A DNA stretch of 64,000 nt from Pseudomonas sp. JUb42 (GCF_024807945.1 NZ_JANUFD010000019.1:62001-126000), one strand, 5' to 3'. Counted from the first letter of the stretch, positions 1 through 8,709 are shown. A program made the numbers and translations. Notes: generated by a model not told the origin, from the sequence alone.

Positions 1-1
1 G

Positions 2-532
2 CCGGTCACCATTGTGGTCACTGCGCTGATCATCAACCTGCGTTTCATCATGTACAGCGCCTCCCTGGCGCCTTATGTACATCATCTGCCGCGACGCTGG
101 ACCTGGCCCATGGCTTATCTGCTATCGGACCAGTCCTACGCCCTTTGCGTGCTGAAATTCGCCTCCGGTGAACTGGGCCGCTTCGCCCACCACTTCTACG
201 CCGGCACGGCGATCAGCATGTGGCTGGCCTGGCAGCTCTCGGTGGTGGCCGGGATTTATCTGGGCGCCAGCATCCCGCAGAGCTGGTCCCTGGGCTTTGC
301 CATTCCCCTGTCGTTCCTGGCCCTGCTGATTCCCGGCCTGCGCAGTATGGCCAGCCTCGGCGCGGCGCTGGTCGGTGGCGTGCTCGCGGTACTGGCGATC
401 AACCTGCCCTACAACCTGGGTCTGGTCACGGCATCCATCGGCGGGGTAATTGCCGGTCTGGTTATCGAAAGCCTGCGTAAACCCCGGGTGCACGACGCAT
501 CGGTGAGTGGCGCAGAAGGACAAGCGCAATGA
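2..532 (+). CDS. azlC: AzlC-family branched-chain amino acid exporter subunit (5' end missing)
   Basis: The reading frame is already open at base 2 and the window cuts off the N-terminus; the first in-window start-like codon (GTG at 14) is internal. The C-terminal 175 or so residues contain hydrophobic helices and the family block 'NLRF..YSASLAPY' that marks AzlC, the large subunit of the AzlCD exporter for branched-chain amino acids and analogues in the inner membrane. The stop overlaps the ATG of the next gene by four bases (ATGA), so the two are translationally coupled. The assignment rests on this block, the helix pattern and the AzlD partner. Confidence 0.85.
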   Translation, partial: PVTIVVTALIINLRFIMYSASLAPYVHHLPRRWTWPMAYLLSDQSYALCVLKFASGELGRFAHHFYAGTAISMWLAWQLSVVAGIYLGASIPQSWSLGFAIPLSFLALLIPGLRSMASLGAALVGGVLAVLAINLPYNLGLVTASIGGVIAGLVIESLRKPRVHDASVSGAEGQAQ

Positions 533-855
533 ATGATCTGGCCTTGTGGGGGCTGTTCCTGGCAGCAGGCGTCGGCACCTTCGCCCTGCGCCTTTGCTTT
601 GTCGAGCTGCACGGTCGGTTTCACATGCCGGAGCTGCTCAAGCGCGCCTTGCTGTATGTCCCGGCCAGTGTGCTGGCGGCCCTGGTATTGCCTGCGGTGG
701 TGTTTGCCCCTGGGCATACCGAACTGGTGCTGGAGAACCCGCAGATCCCTGCCGCTCTGGTCGCGACCCTGGTGGCCTGGAAAACCCGCAATACCCTGCT
801 GACCCTGGGTCTGGGCATGGCTGCACTCTGGGGTTTCAAATTGCTGGGGCTGTGA
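529..855 (+). CDS. azlD: AzlD-family small exporter subunit
   Basis: A 108-residue protein with three to four hydrophobic helices and the AzlD-type sequence 'TFALRLCFVEL', at the normal length for the family. AzlD is the small partner of AzlC, needed for export of branched-chain amino acids. The start overlaps the azlC stop by ATGA, the usual arrangement for this pair. A strong hairpin follows 22 bases after the stop and probably ends the operon. Confidence 0.85.
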   Translation: MNDLALWGLFLAAGVGTFALRLCFVELHGRFHMPELLKRALLYVPASVLAALVLPAVVFAPGHTELVLENPQIPAALVATLVAWKTRNTLLTLGLGMAALWGFKLLGL

Positions 856-877
856 TTCTTGCTGGCCCAGGAACGAA

Positions 878-924
878 AAAAGGTGGCCGTCCATTTTCCC
901 CCGAGAATGGACAGGCCACCTTTT
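878..924. terminator. Bidirectional rho-independent terminator
   Basis: Arms at 878-895 and 906-924 pair over 18 bp (AAAAGGTGGCC then GTCCATT) with a single bulged A at 913 and a 10-base loop. The stem is flanked by A on the left and T on the right, so it can terminate azlCD from the left and the convergent MFS gene from the right. Confidence 0.85.
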
Positions 925-942
925 GCTGTAGCGACGACTGAC

Positions 943-2364
943 TTACAGGTCAGTGATTTCCTTGTGACGCGGCACCAGCAGCTTCATCACGGTCCAGGCC
1001 ACCAGGTACGCCAGGGCGCAGATGGCGAACATGATCATGTAGCCGGTGTGAATGTCGTTGATCGACTTGTAGTAGTCGAACACCCAACCGCCGATCTTGG
1101 TCATCACCACGCCGCCCAGGCCACCGGCCATACCGCCGATACCGACCACGGACGCCACGGTCTTTTGCGGGAACATGTCGGACACGGTGGTGAAGATATT
1201 GCACGACCAGGCCTGGTGCGCCGAGGCACCGACACCGATCAACAGCACCGGCACCCAGAAGCTGATGTAACCGAAGGGTTGCGCCAGCAGCACTACCAAT
1301 GGGAACAGGGCGATGACCAACATGGCTTTCATGCGACCGTCATAGGGTTTGTCGCCCTTGGCCATGAAGTAGGCCGGGAACCAGCCGCCGCCGATACTGC
1401 CAACCATGGTCATGCTGTACAGCACGAACAGCGGCAGGACGATGGCCGCGCCCTTCATGCCGTATTGCGCCGACAGGTAGGTCGGCAGCCAGAACAGGAA
1501 GAACCACCACACGCCGTCGGTCATGAACTTGCCAAAGGCAAAGGCCCAGGTCTGGCGATAGGTCAGCAGCTTGAACCAGGAGACTTTCTTGCCGACAGCA
1601 CCCGGCGCTGCGTTGGCGATTTCCTGCTCGCTCTGGTCGCTGCGAATGTATTCCAGCTCCTGGGCAGTCAGGCGTTTCTGTTGCTCAGGCTTCTGGTACA
1701 GGGCGATCCAGACGGCAACCCAGACGAAACCCAGCATGCCGATCACAATAAAGGCCGCTTCCCAGCCCCACATGGCAGCAATCAGCGGCACGCAGATCGG
1801 CGCGGTGATAGCGCCGACGTTGGCACCGGAGTTGAAAATACCGGTGGCCAGAGAGCGCTCTTTCTTCGGGAAATACTCGGCAGTAGCCTTGATCGCAATC
1901 GGGAAGTTACCCGACTCACCTACCGCCAAAACCGCCCGGGCCAGCATGAAACCGGCAATCGACACCGGGATAGCGGCTACGCCCAAGGCGCCGCAGATGG
2001 CGGCGATGCCTTCACCCAGCGGCACTGCCAGCGCGTGCATGATCGCGCCGGTGGACCAGATGCCAATGGCCAGGATAAACGCAGTTTTGGTGCCGATCTT
2101 GTCGACAAAACGCCCGGCGAAAATCATCGAAATCGCATAGACGAACTGAAACACCGAGGCGATGTTGGCGTAGTCGGTGTTGCTCCAGCCAAATTGCGTC
2201 GACAGATCCGGCGCCAACAGGCTCAGGACCTGGCGGTCCAGGTAGTTGACCGTGGTGGCGAAAAACAACAGCGCACAGATGGTCCAGCGATATTTGCCTA
2301 CCGTCTTGCTGACGCTCTGCGTAGCGCTGACCGCTTGCGGGTGGGTGGACTCGTTCAGATTCAT
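943..2364 (-). CDS. MFS transporter, ACS family (hexuronate transporter-like)
   Basis: A 473-residue protein with about 12 membrane segments. The segment 'VNYLDRQVLSLLAP' after helix 1 and 'ARAVLAVGESGNFP' in the first half are typical of anion:cation symporters of the major facilitator superfamily, the group that includes hexuronate (ExuT), glucarate and related sugar-acid carriers. No catabolic gene for such an acid is adjacent, so the substrate is inferred from family resemblance only. It is monocistronic, convergent with azlD, and has about 700 bases of upstream DNA holding two TTGT-N3-ACAA-like sites that suggest control by a FadR-type GntR regulator. Confidence 0.8.
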   Translation of the reverse strand: MNLNESTHPQAVSATQSVSKTVGKYRWTICALLFFATTVNYLDRQVLSLLAPDLSTQFGWSNTDYANIASVFQFVYAISMIFAGRFVDKIGTKTAFILAIGIWSTGAIMHALAVPLGEGIAAICGALGVAAIPVSIAGFMLARAVLAVGESGNFPIAIKATAEYFPKKERSLATGIFNSGANVGAITAPICVPLIAAMWGWEAAFIVIGMLGFVWVAVWIALYQKPEQQKRLTAQELEYIRSDQSEQEIANAAPGAVGKKVSWFKLLTYRQTWAFAFGKFMTDGVWWFFLFWLPTYLSAQYGMKGAAIVLPLFVLYSMTMVGSIGGGWFPAYFMAKGDKPYDGRMKAMLVIALFPLVVLLAQPFGYISFWVPVLLIGVGASAHQAWSCNIFTTVSDMFPQKTVASVVGIGGMAGGLGGVVMTKIGGWVFDYYKSINDIHTGYMIMFAICALAYLVAWTVMKLLVPRHKEITDL

Positions 2365-2615
2365 AGCATCACTTTATTATTGGATTATGCCGATCATCTC
2401 TCGACAACGAAGTGAGAGCGCAGGTGTACGTGCTCCAGGCGCAGCGGCTGGAGTCAGACCTCAAGACTGTTTTGTGGGACGGTGGGCGGCACCGAGCCTG
2501 ACAATGCGCAAAGGCAGGCGGGCGCGGCGTTCAACGAGATGGGTAAGCAAGTCGAGTTCATCATGGGTCGACACTCATTTTTATTTTTAGGTTTGGACGT
2601 CAACAATCATCGGTC

Positions 2616-2625
2616 GTCGTACAAC
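2616..2625 (-). promoter_or_regulatory. Candidate GntR-type operator half (GTTGTACGAC, minus strand)
   Basis: GTCGTACAAC on the plus strand, the reverse complement of the decamer at 2795-2804. It is followed by AA, giving an imperfect TTGT-N3-ACAA-like palindrome of the kind bound by FadR-subfamily GntR regulators. No such regulator gene lies next to it. Confidence 0.3.
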
Positions 2626-2794
2626 AATCTTCCTTATAGCGAGCGTTATGGCTGGCTGTCAATCTGGAAAATGGTAGTACGTAAAGGAGGAAGTTGCCTG
2701 CTGAAAGGCTGATTGCGCAACCATAGTTGAACTAAAGCTGCGCATCGGGGATGGAGGTTAGTGGGCGGTTAGTGAGAAAAATTTCTGCTGCACC

Positions 2795-2807
2795 GTTGTA
2801 CGACAAC
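2795..2807 (+). promoter_or_regulatory. Candidate GntR-type operator (GTTGTACGACAAC)
   Basis: A 13-base near-perfect palindrome with TTGT and ACAA arms around ACG. It sits about 430 bases upstream of the MFS start, which is far for a simple operator, so the target may be a promoter I cannot place. Confidence 0.3.
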
Positions 2808-2840
2808 ACATATCGCCCATATGAAATGCGGTTATTTTGT

Positions 2841-3004
2841 TGTGGGAGCGAATTCATTCGCGAAAGCGGTATTTCAAACGATACCAATGCGTCGGGCGCA
2901 CCGGCCTATTCGCGAATGAATTCGCTCCCACAAGATTTGCGCCCCGCTTCAGTTAGTGTTTGCTGCATGACAACGCGGTGTCGTAGACGGGGCGGGATCT
3001 CCCA
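2841..3004 (+). repeat. Composite extragenic repeat, copy 1 (long palindrome plus conserved tail)
   Basis: The first part is an inverted repeat whose arms read TGTGGGAGCGAATTCATTCG and its complement, at 2841-2860 and near 2912-2932, with a variable centre. A tail of about 70 bases follows (through TTAGTGTTTGCTGC and ending GGGGCGGGATCTCCCAC at 3004). The same palindrome-plus-tail unit recurs at 48617-48780 (reversed), 52876-53030 and 59446-59610. The outer ends GTGGGAG and CTCCCAC pair across the whole unit. Confidence 0.85.
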
Positions 3005-3065
3005 CGAAAATCATTCCAGTCCAGAAAGCTGTGCCGGCTTTCGGCTCTCGCAGTAATGCCAGCCT

Positions 3066-3452
3066 CTACCGCCCCACCACCCCCAAATGGGTAAACCTGA
3101 ACCCCTGCGGCGACTTCAGCCCATAACCCAGCATCCGATCAAATCCGCAATGGGCCAGGCATAGCGCGCCCAGAGCCCCAAGAATCGGTATCCCCATGCT
3201 GATTCCCCACGCAAGCAACAGCGCACCCACCGCGTAAACATGGGCGAAGTTGTAACAAACCGCCCCCACCCTCGCGCCAAACAGATAGCCGAAAAAGCTC
3301 AGATCCAGCGCAAAGAACAGCAACAGTGCACACCACCACGACAGTCCATCGTTCAAATGCCAGAACAGCGCGATGCCCGCAACAAAGACCAGGGCGGCCT
3401 CGACGCGCTGCCAGATGATGGTGGAGAGATGCAGTTGGGGATTAGCGGACAT
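3066..3452 (-). CDS. DUF4260-type small membrane protein
   Basis: A 128-residue protein with four hydrophobic segments and a short C-terminal tail that contains 'LGYGLK.P.GF..THLG', the ending I associate with the DUF4260 family of uncharacterised inner-membrane proteins. Its length fits that family. It is divergent from the LysR gene at 3540, which could control it. No function is known to me. Confidence 0.7.
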   Translation of the reverse strand: MSANPQLHLSTIIWQRVEAALVFVAGIALFWHLNDGLSWWCALLLFFALDLSFFGYLFGARVGAVCYNFAHVYAVGALLLAWGISMGIPILGALGALCLAHCGFDRMLGYGLKSPQGFRFTHLGVVGR

Positions 3453-3539
3453 GGGGCTGAACTCCTGAAAGATGAACCCATTGTGCTCAACCTCTACTCA
3501 TACGAAGATTGCCGCAACCTCTCTAGAAGCCATACAAAA

Positions 3540-4436
3540 ATGGATAACCCTATGCCACGCGAACCGGACTGGGAATGGTATCGGACGTTTCTCGCGGTCC
3601 TGGAAACAGGCTCGCTCTCGGCCGCCGGACGCGCCTCGGGGATGGCGCAGCCGACGGTGGGCCGACATATCGATGCACTGGAGTCAGCCCTGGGCCTGAA
3701 GCTGTTTACCCGCTCATTCGATGGCTTCGCCCCCACCGACGCAGCCTGGTTGCTACGGCCCTATGCCGCCAGCCTGGCAGCGACCTCGGCCGCATTGCTT
3801 CGGGCTGCGGGCAGCCATGGCACAGAGGTGCGCGGCACGGTGCGTTTGACGACGAGCGAAGTGATGGGCGTCGAGGTGCTGCCGCCGATTCTCGCGGCAT
3901 TGCGCGATGCGCATCCGCAACTGGTCGTCGAACTGACGCTGTCCAACGCGCCAGACAACCTGCTGCAGCGTGAGGCCGATATCGCCGTACGCATGTTTCG
4001 CCCGACCCAGGACGCCCTCATCGCCCGTCGCGTTGGCGCCATTGAAGTCGGCTTATATGCACATGAAAAGTATCTTGCGGCAAAAGGCGCGCCCGCGTCC
4101 CTTGACGACTTGTCCGCCCATGCCCTGATCGGTTTTGATCGCGAGACCGCCTTTATCCGCCGTTTCCTCGAGCAATTCCCCATGTTCGCCCGCCCTGCCC
4201 TGGCCTTTCGCGCCGACAGCGAACTGGCGCAACTGGCCGCGTTGCGCGCAGGCTTTGGTATCGGGGTCTGCCAGTCAGCCGTCGCGGCCAGGGACAAGGC
4301 GCTCATACGGGTGCTGCCAGCGGCCTTCTCCGTAGAAATGGACACCTGGATCGCCATGCACGAAGACCTGCGCGATAACGCCCGCTGCGCGGTGACCTTT
4401 GCCGCGATTGTTGATGGGCTCAGTGGCTATCAGTAG
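3540..4436 (+). CDS. LysR-family transcriptional regulator
   Basis: The frame is open from 3240, but homology starts only at the ATG at 3540, giving 298 residues, a normal LysR length. An N-terminal winged HTH (about residues 10-68, 'TGSLSAAGRASGMAQPTVGRH') is followed by a LysR substrate-binding domain. The gene is divergent from the DUF4260 gene and its stop lies two bases from the end of the convergent hydrolase gene. The inducer is unknown. Confidence 0.85.
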   Translation: MDNPMPREPDWEWYRTFLAVLETGSLSAAGRASGMAQPTVGRHIDALESALGLKLFTRSFDGFAPTDAAWLLRPYAASLAATSAALLRAAGSHGTEVRGTVRLTTSEVMGVEVLPPILAALRDAHPQLVVELTLSNAPDNLLQREADIAVRMFRPTQDALIARRVGAIEVGLYAHEKYLAAKGAPASLDDLSAHALIGFDRETAFIRRFLEQFPMFARPALAFRADSELAQLAALRAGFGIGVCQSAVAARDKALIRVLPAAFSVEMDTWIAMHEDLRDNARCAVTFAAIVDGLSGYQ

Positions 4437-4438
4437 CG

Positions 4439-5242
4439 CTAGCCGATTTCAGCGAGAAACCGCAGTAACTCGGCATTCACCGCCGCCGGCGACTCCAGCA
4501 TCGCGATATGTGAGGTATTGGTCAGCACCACCAGTTGCGCACCGGCAATATTCTCGGCGATGAGCGCAGCGGCGCTTGGTGGTGTGCTGGGGTCTTTGTC
4601 GCCCACCAGAACCAGGGTCGGGCAGACGATTTCAGCAAGGCGCGGGAGAACCTCAAAGGTCGCGATCATTCGCCACATGGCCGCATGCACCTCGGGATTG
4701 TTGGCGAGCATGGTTCTTGATATCCGCTCGATCAGGTCCGGCCTTCTGGTCCGGGTTTCAGGGGTAAACCAGCGCTCCAGGCTGGAGTGCAATACGGCAG
4801 CCATCCCACCCTGCTCCACTGTCTCGGCCCGGGCACGCATGCCGTCGCGCACCACATCGGCAAAAGTCGCTGCCGTGGCAATAAGCGACAGCGAGCGCAC
4901 CTTGTCCGGATAAGCCAGGGCAAAAGACTGGGCGATCATCCCGCCAACCGAAATACCCACCACATGCACCGCGCCCTTGCCGAGACTGGCGACAAGCCGC
5001 GCCAGACGATCACTGATACCTACGAAACTCAATGGCTCGGCAGCGACGGGCGAACGACCATGCCCGGGCAAATCCAGAGCGATCACGTCGTAGTGGGGCT
5101 GTAGTACTTCTATCTGGTCGGCCCAGTAGGTCAGGTCGTGGCCCACCGGGTGGATCAGGATAACGGTGGCGCCGTCCCGAGGTCCTGTTCTCACCCAGTT
5201 CAGGCCGGAGTCATCCTGCAGATCAGTATCGGTTGAAAGCAT
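4439..5242 (-). CDS. Alpha/beta-hydrolase (3-oxoadipate enol-lactonase-like)
   Basis: A 267-residue alpha/beta-hydrolase. Visible family features are the oxyanion region 'IHPVGHD', 'ALDLPGHGRS', the nucleophile elbow G-I-S-V-G-G (serine near residue 97) and a late histidine in 'NTSHIAMLESP'. Its size and motifs resemble PcaD-type enol-lactonases and related carboxylesterases, but no pca genes are nearby, so the substrate is open. It ends head to head with the LysR gene. Confidence 0.75.
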   Translation of the reverse strand: MLSTDTDLQDDSGLNWVRTGPRDGATVILIHPVGHDLTYWADQIEVLQPHYDVIALDLPGHGRSPVAAEPLSFVGISDRLARLVASLGKGAVHVVGISVGGMIAQSFALAYPDKVRSLSLIATAATFADVVRDGMRARAETVEQGGMAAVLHSSLERWFTPETRTRRPDLIERISRTMLANNPEVHAAMWRMIATFEVLPRLAEIVCPTLVLVGDKDPSTPPSAAALIAENIAGAQLVVLTNTSHIAMLESPAAVNAELLRFLAEIG

Positions 5243-5385
5243 CGCGTGAGGTCCTCTGTCAGTTCTGCGGGGATACTACTCCCTTGCAGACCAAGAGGAC
5301 CTTTGTAGTGAATTCGGGCCGTCGCATCGGTCGGTTGAATGAGCTGCAGATGTTGCGGGACCGCTGTCTGATTCAGACAGTTACG

Positions 5386-5625
5386 TCATGCTTGATGGGG
5401 GGTGAGACCTTGCGACCTTGCCGCCAACCCTTCGATCACTTGCTTGACCACATCCAGATGGCGAATCGCCGAGCGGGCCAGGGGGCGGTATTCGGGGGTG
5501 GTGTTTTCGGCGGTTTCGTAAACGATGGCGGCGACGTCATTGAGGTAGTCGCAGGCGAAGATCAGAGCGTCTTCGGTTTTGATATCGGGGTTGAGGGTGA
5601 ACAGGTGCGGAAACGATGTACTCAT
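5386..5625 (-). CDS. DUF3077-type small protein
   Basis: A 79-residue acidic protein ('LFTLNPDIKTEDALIFACDY') of the small cytoplasmic family found in several copies in pseudomonads and labelled DUF3077/DUF6124. It has no known function. An AAAGGA ribosome site precedes the ATG. Directly upstream on the same strand lies the ORF-like, strongly structured leader at 5653-5880, which may control its expression. Confidence 0.7.
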   Translation of the reverse strand: MSTSFPHLFTLNPDIKTEDALIFACDYLNDVAAIVYETAENTTPEYRPLARSAIRHLDVVKQVIEGLAARSQGLTPHQA

Positions 5626-5652
5626 AGGGATTCCTTTAATTCGGTTGAGCCA

Positions 5653-5880
5653 TCACGTCCTCGCGACTAAACGAGGGGTGGCGGCTGTGCACGGATTAGT
5701 CGACCGGTAATCCCCTAACCCGGCGCACCCGAAGGTGCCCCGTGCACAGCCGCCATAAAACACCACACCGGCATCAGAAATACCGGCGTGGGCAGCGACC
5801 AATCAGAGGGGGAAAACGGGCGACTAAACCCTGTCGTCAAACACAACGACGGGCAGCAAATTAGTCGCCTGTTCAGCCAT
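5653..5880 (-). pseudogene. Broken 76-codon ORF or structured leader upstream of the DUF3077 gene
   Basis: On the minus strand one frame runs from ATG at 5880 to TGA at 5653, interrupted by a TAG at codon 19 (5824-5826) and a TGA at codon 26 (5803-5805). After the second stop it is open for 49 codons and reads 'VVFYGGCARGTFGCAG' then 'STNPCTAATPRL', wording I associate with small Ash-like hypothetical proteins of pseudomonads. The DNA is also strongly self-complementary: GCGACTAA at 5820-5827 pairs with TTAGTCGC at 5861-5868, and a 16-bp pair spans 5679-5755. It may be an eroded gene or an RNA whose structure imposes the apparent codons. Confidence 0.4.
5679..5755 (-). promoter_or_regulatory. 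Large stem-loop in the DUF3077 leader
   Basis: TGGCGGCTGTGCACGG at 5679-5694 is perfectly complementary to 5740-5755. Inside lies a second hairpin, GCACC-CGAA-GGTGC, at 5725-5738. A separate stem at 5820-5868 closes with an 8-bp perfect pair. Together they form a two-domain fold that ends about 50 bases before the DUF3077 start, consistent with a cis-acting RNA. Confidence 0.5.
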
Positions 5881-5989
5881 CTTCAAGCGCTGCCAGAGCA
5901 TATCGGGAAATTTCAGAAGAGTCCTACAGCCCAGCAGATTCGGGCCTGACAAGCTGTTGCCGGATATGTAGGAAAGCCCGCCAGAACCG

Positions 5990-7177
5990 TCAATTCAGAT
6001 AGCGTTCCACCAGTCGCGCCCAATACGCGGCACCGATGGGCAGGTTCTTGTCGTTGAAGTCATAGGCCGGGTTATGCACCATGCAGCCATCCTCCCCCAC
6101 CCCATTGCCCAGACGCAGGAAACAGCCTGGACGCTGTTCGAGCATGTAGGCGAAGTCCTCGCTGGACATGAGCTGGTCGGCATGGGCGATCACCTGCTCG
6201 TCGCCTACCAGTTCCCGGGCGACTTGCAGGGCGAATTCGGTTTCGGCATCGTCGTTGTCGATCACCGGGTAACCCGCCATATAGTCGATCTCTGCCGTGG
6301 CGCCGTAACTGGCGGCCTGGGCGTGAACCAGGGCCTCGATGCGCTCCTGCAACTGCTGGCGGACCTGGGTGCTGAACGAGCGGATGCTGAGTTCCATGTA
6401 GGCACTGTTGGAAATCACATTATTGGCGACCCCGGCCTGGAGCAGGCCGACAGTCACTACAGCGGTCTCGACAGGGTTGATATTGCGCGCAACGATGGTC
6501 TGCAGCGCCATGACGATGCTGGACGCGACCACGATCGGGTCCACCGTCAGATGCGGGCGTGCAGCGTGACCGCCGACGCCCTTCAGGGTGATGGCGACCT
6601 TGTCGCTGGCCGACATGAACGGCCCGCGACGAAACACAAAGGTGCCGGGCGCTTCGCCGGGATGGTTATGCAAACCGAAGACGGCATCACAGGGGAAGCG
6701 CTCGAACAGCCCGTCCTTGACCATGCGTTGCGCGCCACTGTCGAAGCCCTTCTCTTCCGCAGGCTGGAAATACAGGTGCACGGTGCCATTGAAGTTGCGG
6801 GTGCGCGCCAGGTACTCGGCAGCGCCGAGCAACATGGTGGTATGGCCGTCATGGCCGCAGGCATGCATTTTCCCCTGATAGACACTGGCGTAAGGCAGGC
6901 CCGTCTGCTCGGTCAAGGGCAGTGCATCCATATCGGCGCGTATGCCGATGCTCTTGCCGCTGCCCACTGTCAGCGTGCCCACCACGCCCGTTTCACCGAC
7001 GCCTTCGGTGACGGCAAAGCCCCAGCCGCGCAGTTTGTCAGCGACCAGGCGCGCGGTCTGTATCTCTTCGTAGGCCATTTCCGGATGCTGGTGAATATGT
7101 TGGCGGATACGGGTCAGTTCAGGGATTTGCGGGCGCAAGTCATCGACTTCGCAGTAGTGAAGTTCAGCCTTCATCAC
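5990..7177 (-). CDS. M20-family amidohydrolase (hippurate hydrolase/aminoacylase-like)
   Basis: A 395-residue metallopeptidase-fold amidohydrolase. It has the dinuclear metal signature: 'RADMDALP' near residue 80, 'HACGHDGH' at about 105-112, the catalytic glutamate pair in 'PAEE' near 141, 'GLHNHPG' near 170 and a C-terminal histidine in 'VHNPAYDFND'. Such enzymes remove an acyl group from N-acylated amino acids or related amides. The MFS gene lies 46 bases upstream on the same strand, so the pair probably imports and hydrolyses one N-acyl compound under the LysR regulator at 8710. Confidence 0.85.
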   Translation of the reverse strand: MMKAELHYCEVDDLRPQIPELTRIRQHIHQHPEMAYEEIQTARLVADKLRGWGFAVTEGVGETGVVGTLTVGSGKSIGIRADMDALPLTEQTGLPYASVYQGKMHACGHDGHTTMLLGAAEYLARTRNFNGTVHLYFQPAEEKGFDSGAQRMVKDGLFERFPCDAVFGLHNHPGEAPGTFVFRRGPFMSASDKVAITLKGVGGHAARPHLTVDPIVVASSIVMALQTIVARNINPVETAVVTVGLLQAGVANNVISNSAYMELSIRSFSTQVRQQLQERIEALVHAQAASYGATAEIDYMAGYPVIDNDDAETEFALQVARELVGDEQVIAHADQLMSSEDFAYMLEQRPGCFLRLGNGVGEDGCMVHNPAYDFNDKNLPIGAAYWARLVERYLN

Positions 7178-7223
7178 AATGAGTTCCTGTTAAAAAGAGA
7201 GGGATTGCAGCGGTGGTGCTTAA

Positions 7224-8549
7224 TTAAACCGAAGGAGTCGCCTCGTCCGCCTGCTTGGGCAAATGCAGGGCCAGGGTGCACAGGCCGCCGATGACCAGCA
7301 GGGTCGCCATGGCGGCCATGCCCTCGACGAAAGACCCGGTAAAAGTCTTCAGGGCACCGATGATCGACGGGCTGACAAAGCCGCCGAACGCGCCAATGCT
7401 GTTGATCAAGGCAATGCCGCCTGCCGCCGCCGTGCCCTTCAGGTAGCTGGTAGGGCGCACCCAGAACACCGCATAGGCGGCATAAGTTGAAAGCGTCGCC
7501 AGAGTAATGCTGCACAGGGCCATGGTCAGATTGCCCGCACTGAATCCGGTCAACAACAAGCCGATCGCGCCGAGAAACGCTGGTACCGCGCCATGCCAGC
7601 GACGTTCGCCAAGACAGTCAGAACTGCGTGCATTGAGCAGCATCGCAACGATCGCCGCGCTGTAGGGAATCATCGAGTAAAGACCAATCTGGAAAATGTC
7701 CTTGACCCCGGCATCGCGCAATAAGGTCGGCAGCCAGAAACTGACGGTGTAGAGCCCGCAGATCAGGCAGAAGTAGATCAACGCCAGCCAATACACCCGC
7801 CAGTCTTTCAGCGCTCGCGCAAACGTATGCTGTTTTGGCGCCTCGACCTGGCGCAGATCATTGGCCAGCAGGTTCTTTTCATCACGGGTCAGCCAGTTGG
7901 CCTGGGCCGGGCTGTCACTGAGGAAAAAGAACGCGAATATCCCCAGCACGATGCACGGTGCGCCTTCCAGGATAAACATCCATTGCCAGCCGGCGAGCCC
8001 GTGACTGTCGGCAAACGCGCACATGATCCAGGTCGACAACGGCCCACCGATGATATTGGAGACCGGGCCGGCCAGCAGCACGCAGGCCATGACTTGCGCC
8101 CGGCGTTTGCCGGAGAACCAGAAGGTCAGGTAGAGGATCATGCCGGGGGCGAATCCGGCTTCGAAGACTCCCAGGAAAAACCGCAGCACGTAAAAACTGG
8201 TGCTGTCGTGGACGAACAGCATCGCGGTGGATGTTGCGCCCCATAACAGCATGATGCGGCTGAGTGTCCTGCGCACGCCGACCCGAGCCAGCCACAGGTT
8301 GCTCGGCACTTCGAACATCACATAACCGATAAAGAAAATCCCCGCAGCCAGGCCATAGGCCGCGTCGGTCAGGCCGAATTCCTGCTGCATGGCGATCTTG
8401 GCGTAGCTGATGTTGACCCGGTCCAGATAAGCCAACACGTAGCACAGCAGGAGAAACGGCAGCAGGCGCCAGCTGACCTTGCGATAGACCGCGCGCAGCG
8501 CTGAATCATCAGCGGGAAGTGAAGTGACAAGCGTATCCGCTCGTTCCAT
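7224..8549 (-). CDS. MFS transporter, ACS family
   Basis: A 441-residue protein with about 12 membrane helices and the ACS-family segments 'LDRVNISYAKIAMQQE' and 'RFFLGVFEAGFAPG'. It is likely an organic anion importer. It lies just upstream of the M20 hydrolase on the same strand and is divergent from a LysR regulator, the normal layout of a small catabolic operon with its activator. Confidence 0.85.
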   Translation of the reverse strand: MERADTLVTSLPADDSALRAVYRKVSWRLLPFLLLCYVLAYLDRVNISYAKIAMQQEFGLTDAAYGLAAGIFFIGYVMFEVPSNLWLARVGVRRTLSRIMLLWGATSTAMLFVHDSTSFYVLRFFLGVFEAGFAPGMILYLTFWFSGKRRAQVMACVLLAGPVSNIIGGPLSTWIMCAFADSHGLAGWQWMFILEGAPCIVLGIFAFFFLSDSPAQANWLTRDEKNLLANDLRQVEAPKQHTFARALKDWRVYWLALIYFCLICGLYTVSFWLPTLLRDAGVKDIFQIGLYSMIPYSAAIVAMLLNARSSDCLGERRWHGAVPAFLGAIGLLLTGFSAGNLTMALCSITLATLSTYAAYAVFWVRPTSYLKGTAAAGGIALINSIGAFGGFVSPSIIGALKTFTGSFVEGMAAMATLLVIGGLCTLALHLPKQADEATPSV

Positions 8550-8709
8550 GGTGAAGCCCTCGTCAATAGCGCGTTTTTATTATTGTGTGATTCAAGAGAG
8601 CTTGGCATCGCTCCGTTGACAACGAGTATGGGGAGGGCGAAAAATCCGAACAATAGCATTTCTTTAGATCAAGCGTTGCTTTTTAGTCAACATTCAGCAG
8701 GAGCAAAAG

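Larger units (their letters stand above)
2365..2840. other. Long upstream region of the MFS gene, no convincing gene
   Basis: Short frames exist on the plus strand, for example 2482-2712, but they have no family likeness, no good ribosome site and read into the repeat element. The region is less GC-rich than its neighbours and holds two copies, in opposite orientation, of the decamer GTTGTACGAC. I read it as promoter and regulatory DNA. Confidence 0.5.

Noticed and set aside
859..2415. A 518-codon plus-strand frame opposite the MFS gene
   Set aside because: It is the antisense shadow of a high-GC transporter gene; the product is rich in histidine, glutamine and arginine with no family likeness and no ribosome site.
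2482..2712. Possible 76-residue protein in the upstream region of the MFS gene
   Set aside because: No recognisable domain, weak start context, and it spans the putative operator.
3240..3539. A 100-codon N-terminal extension of the LysR gene
   Set aside because: It overlaps the DUF4260 gene on the other strand, has no LysR homology, and the HTH begins properly after the ATG at 3540.
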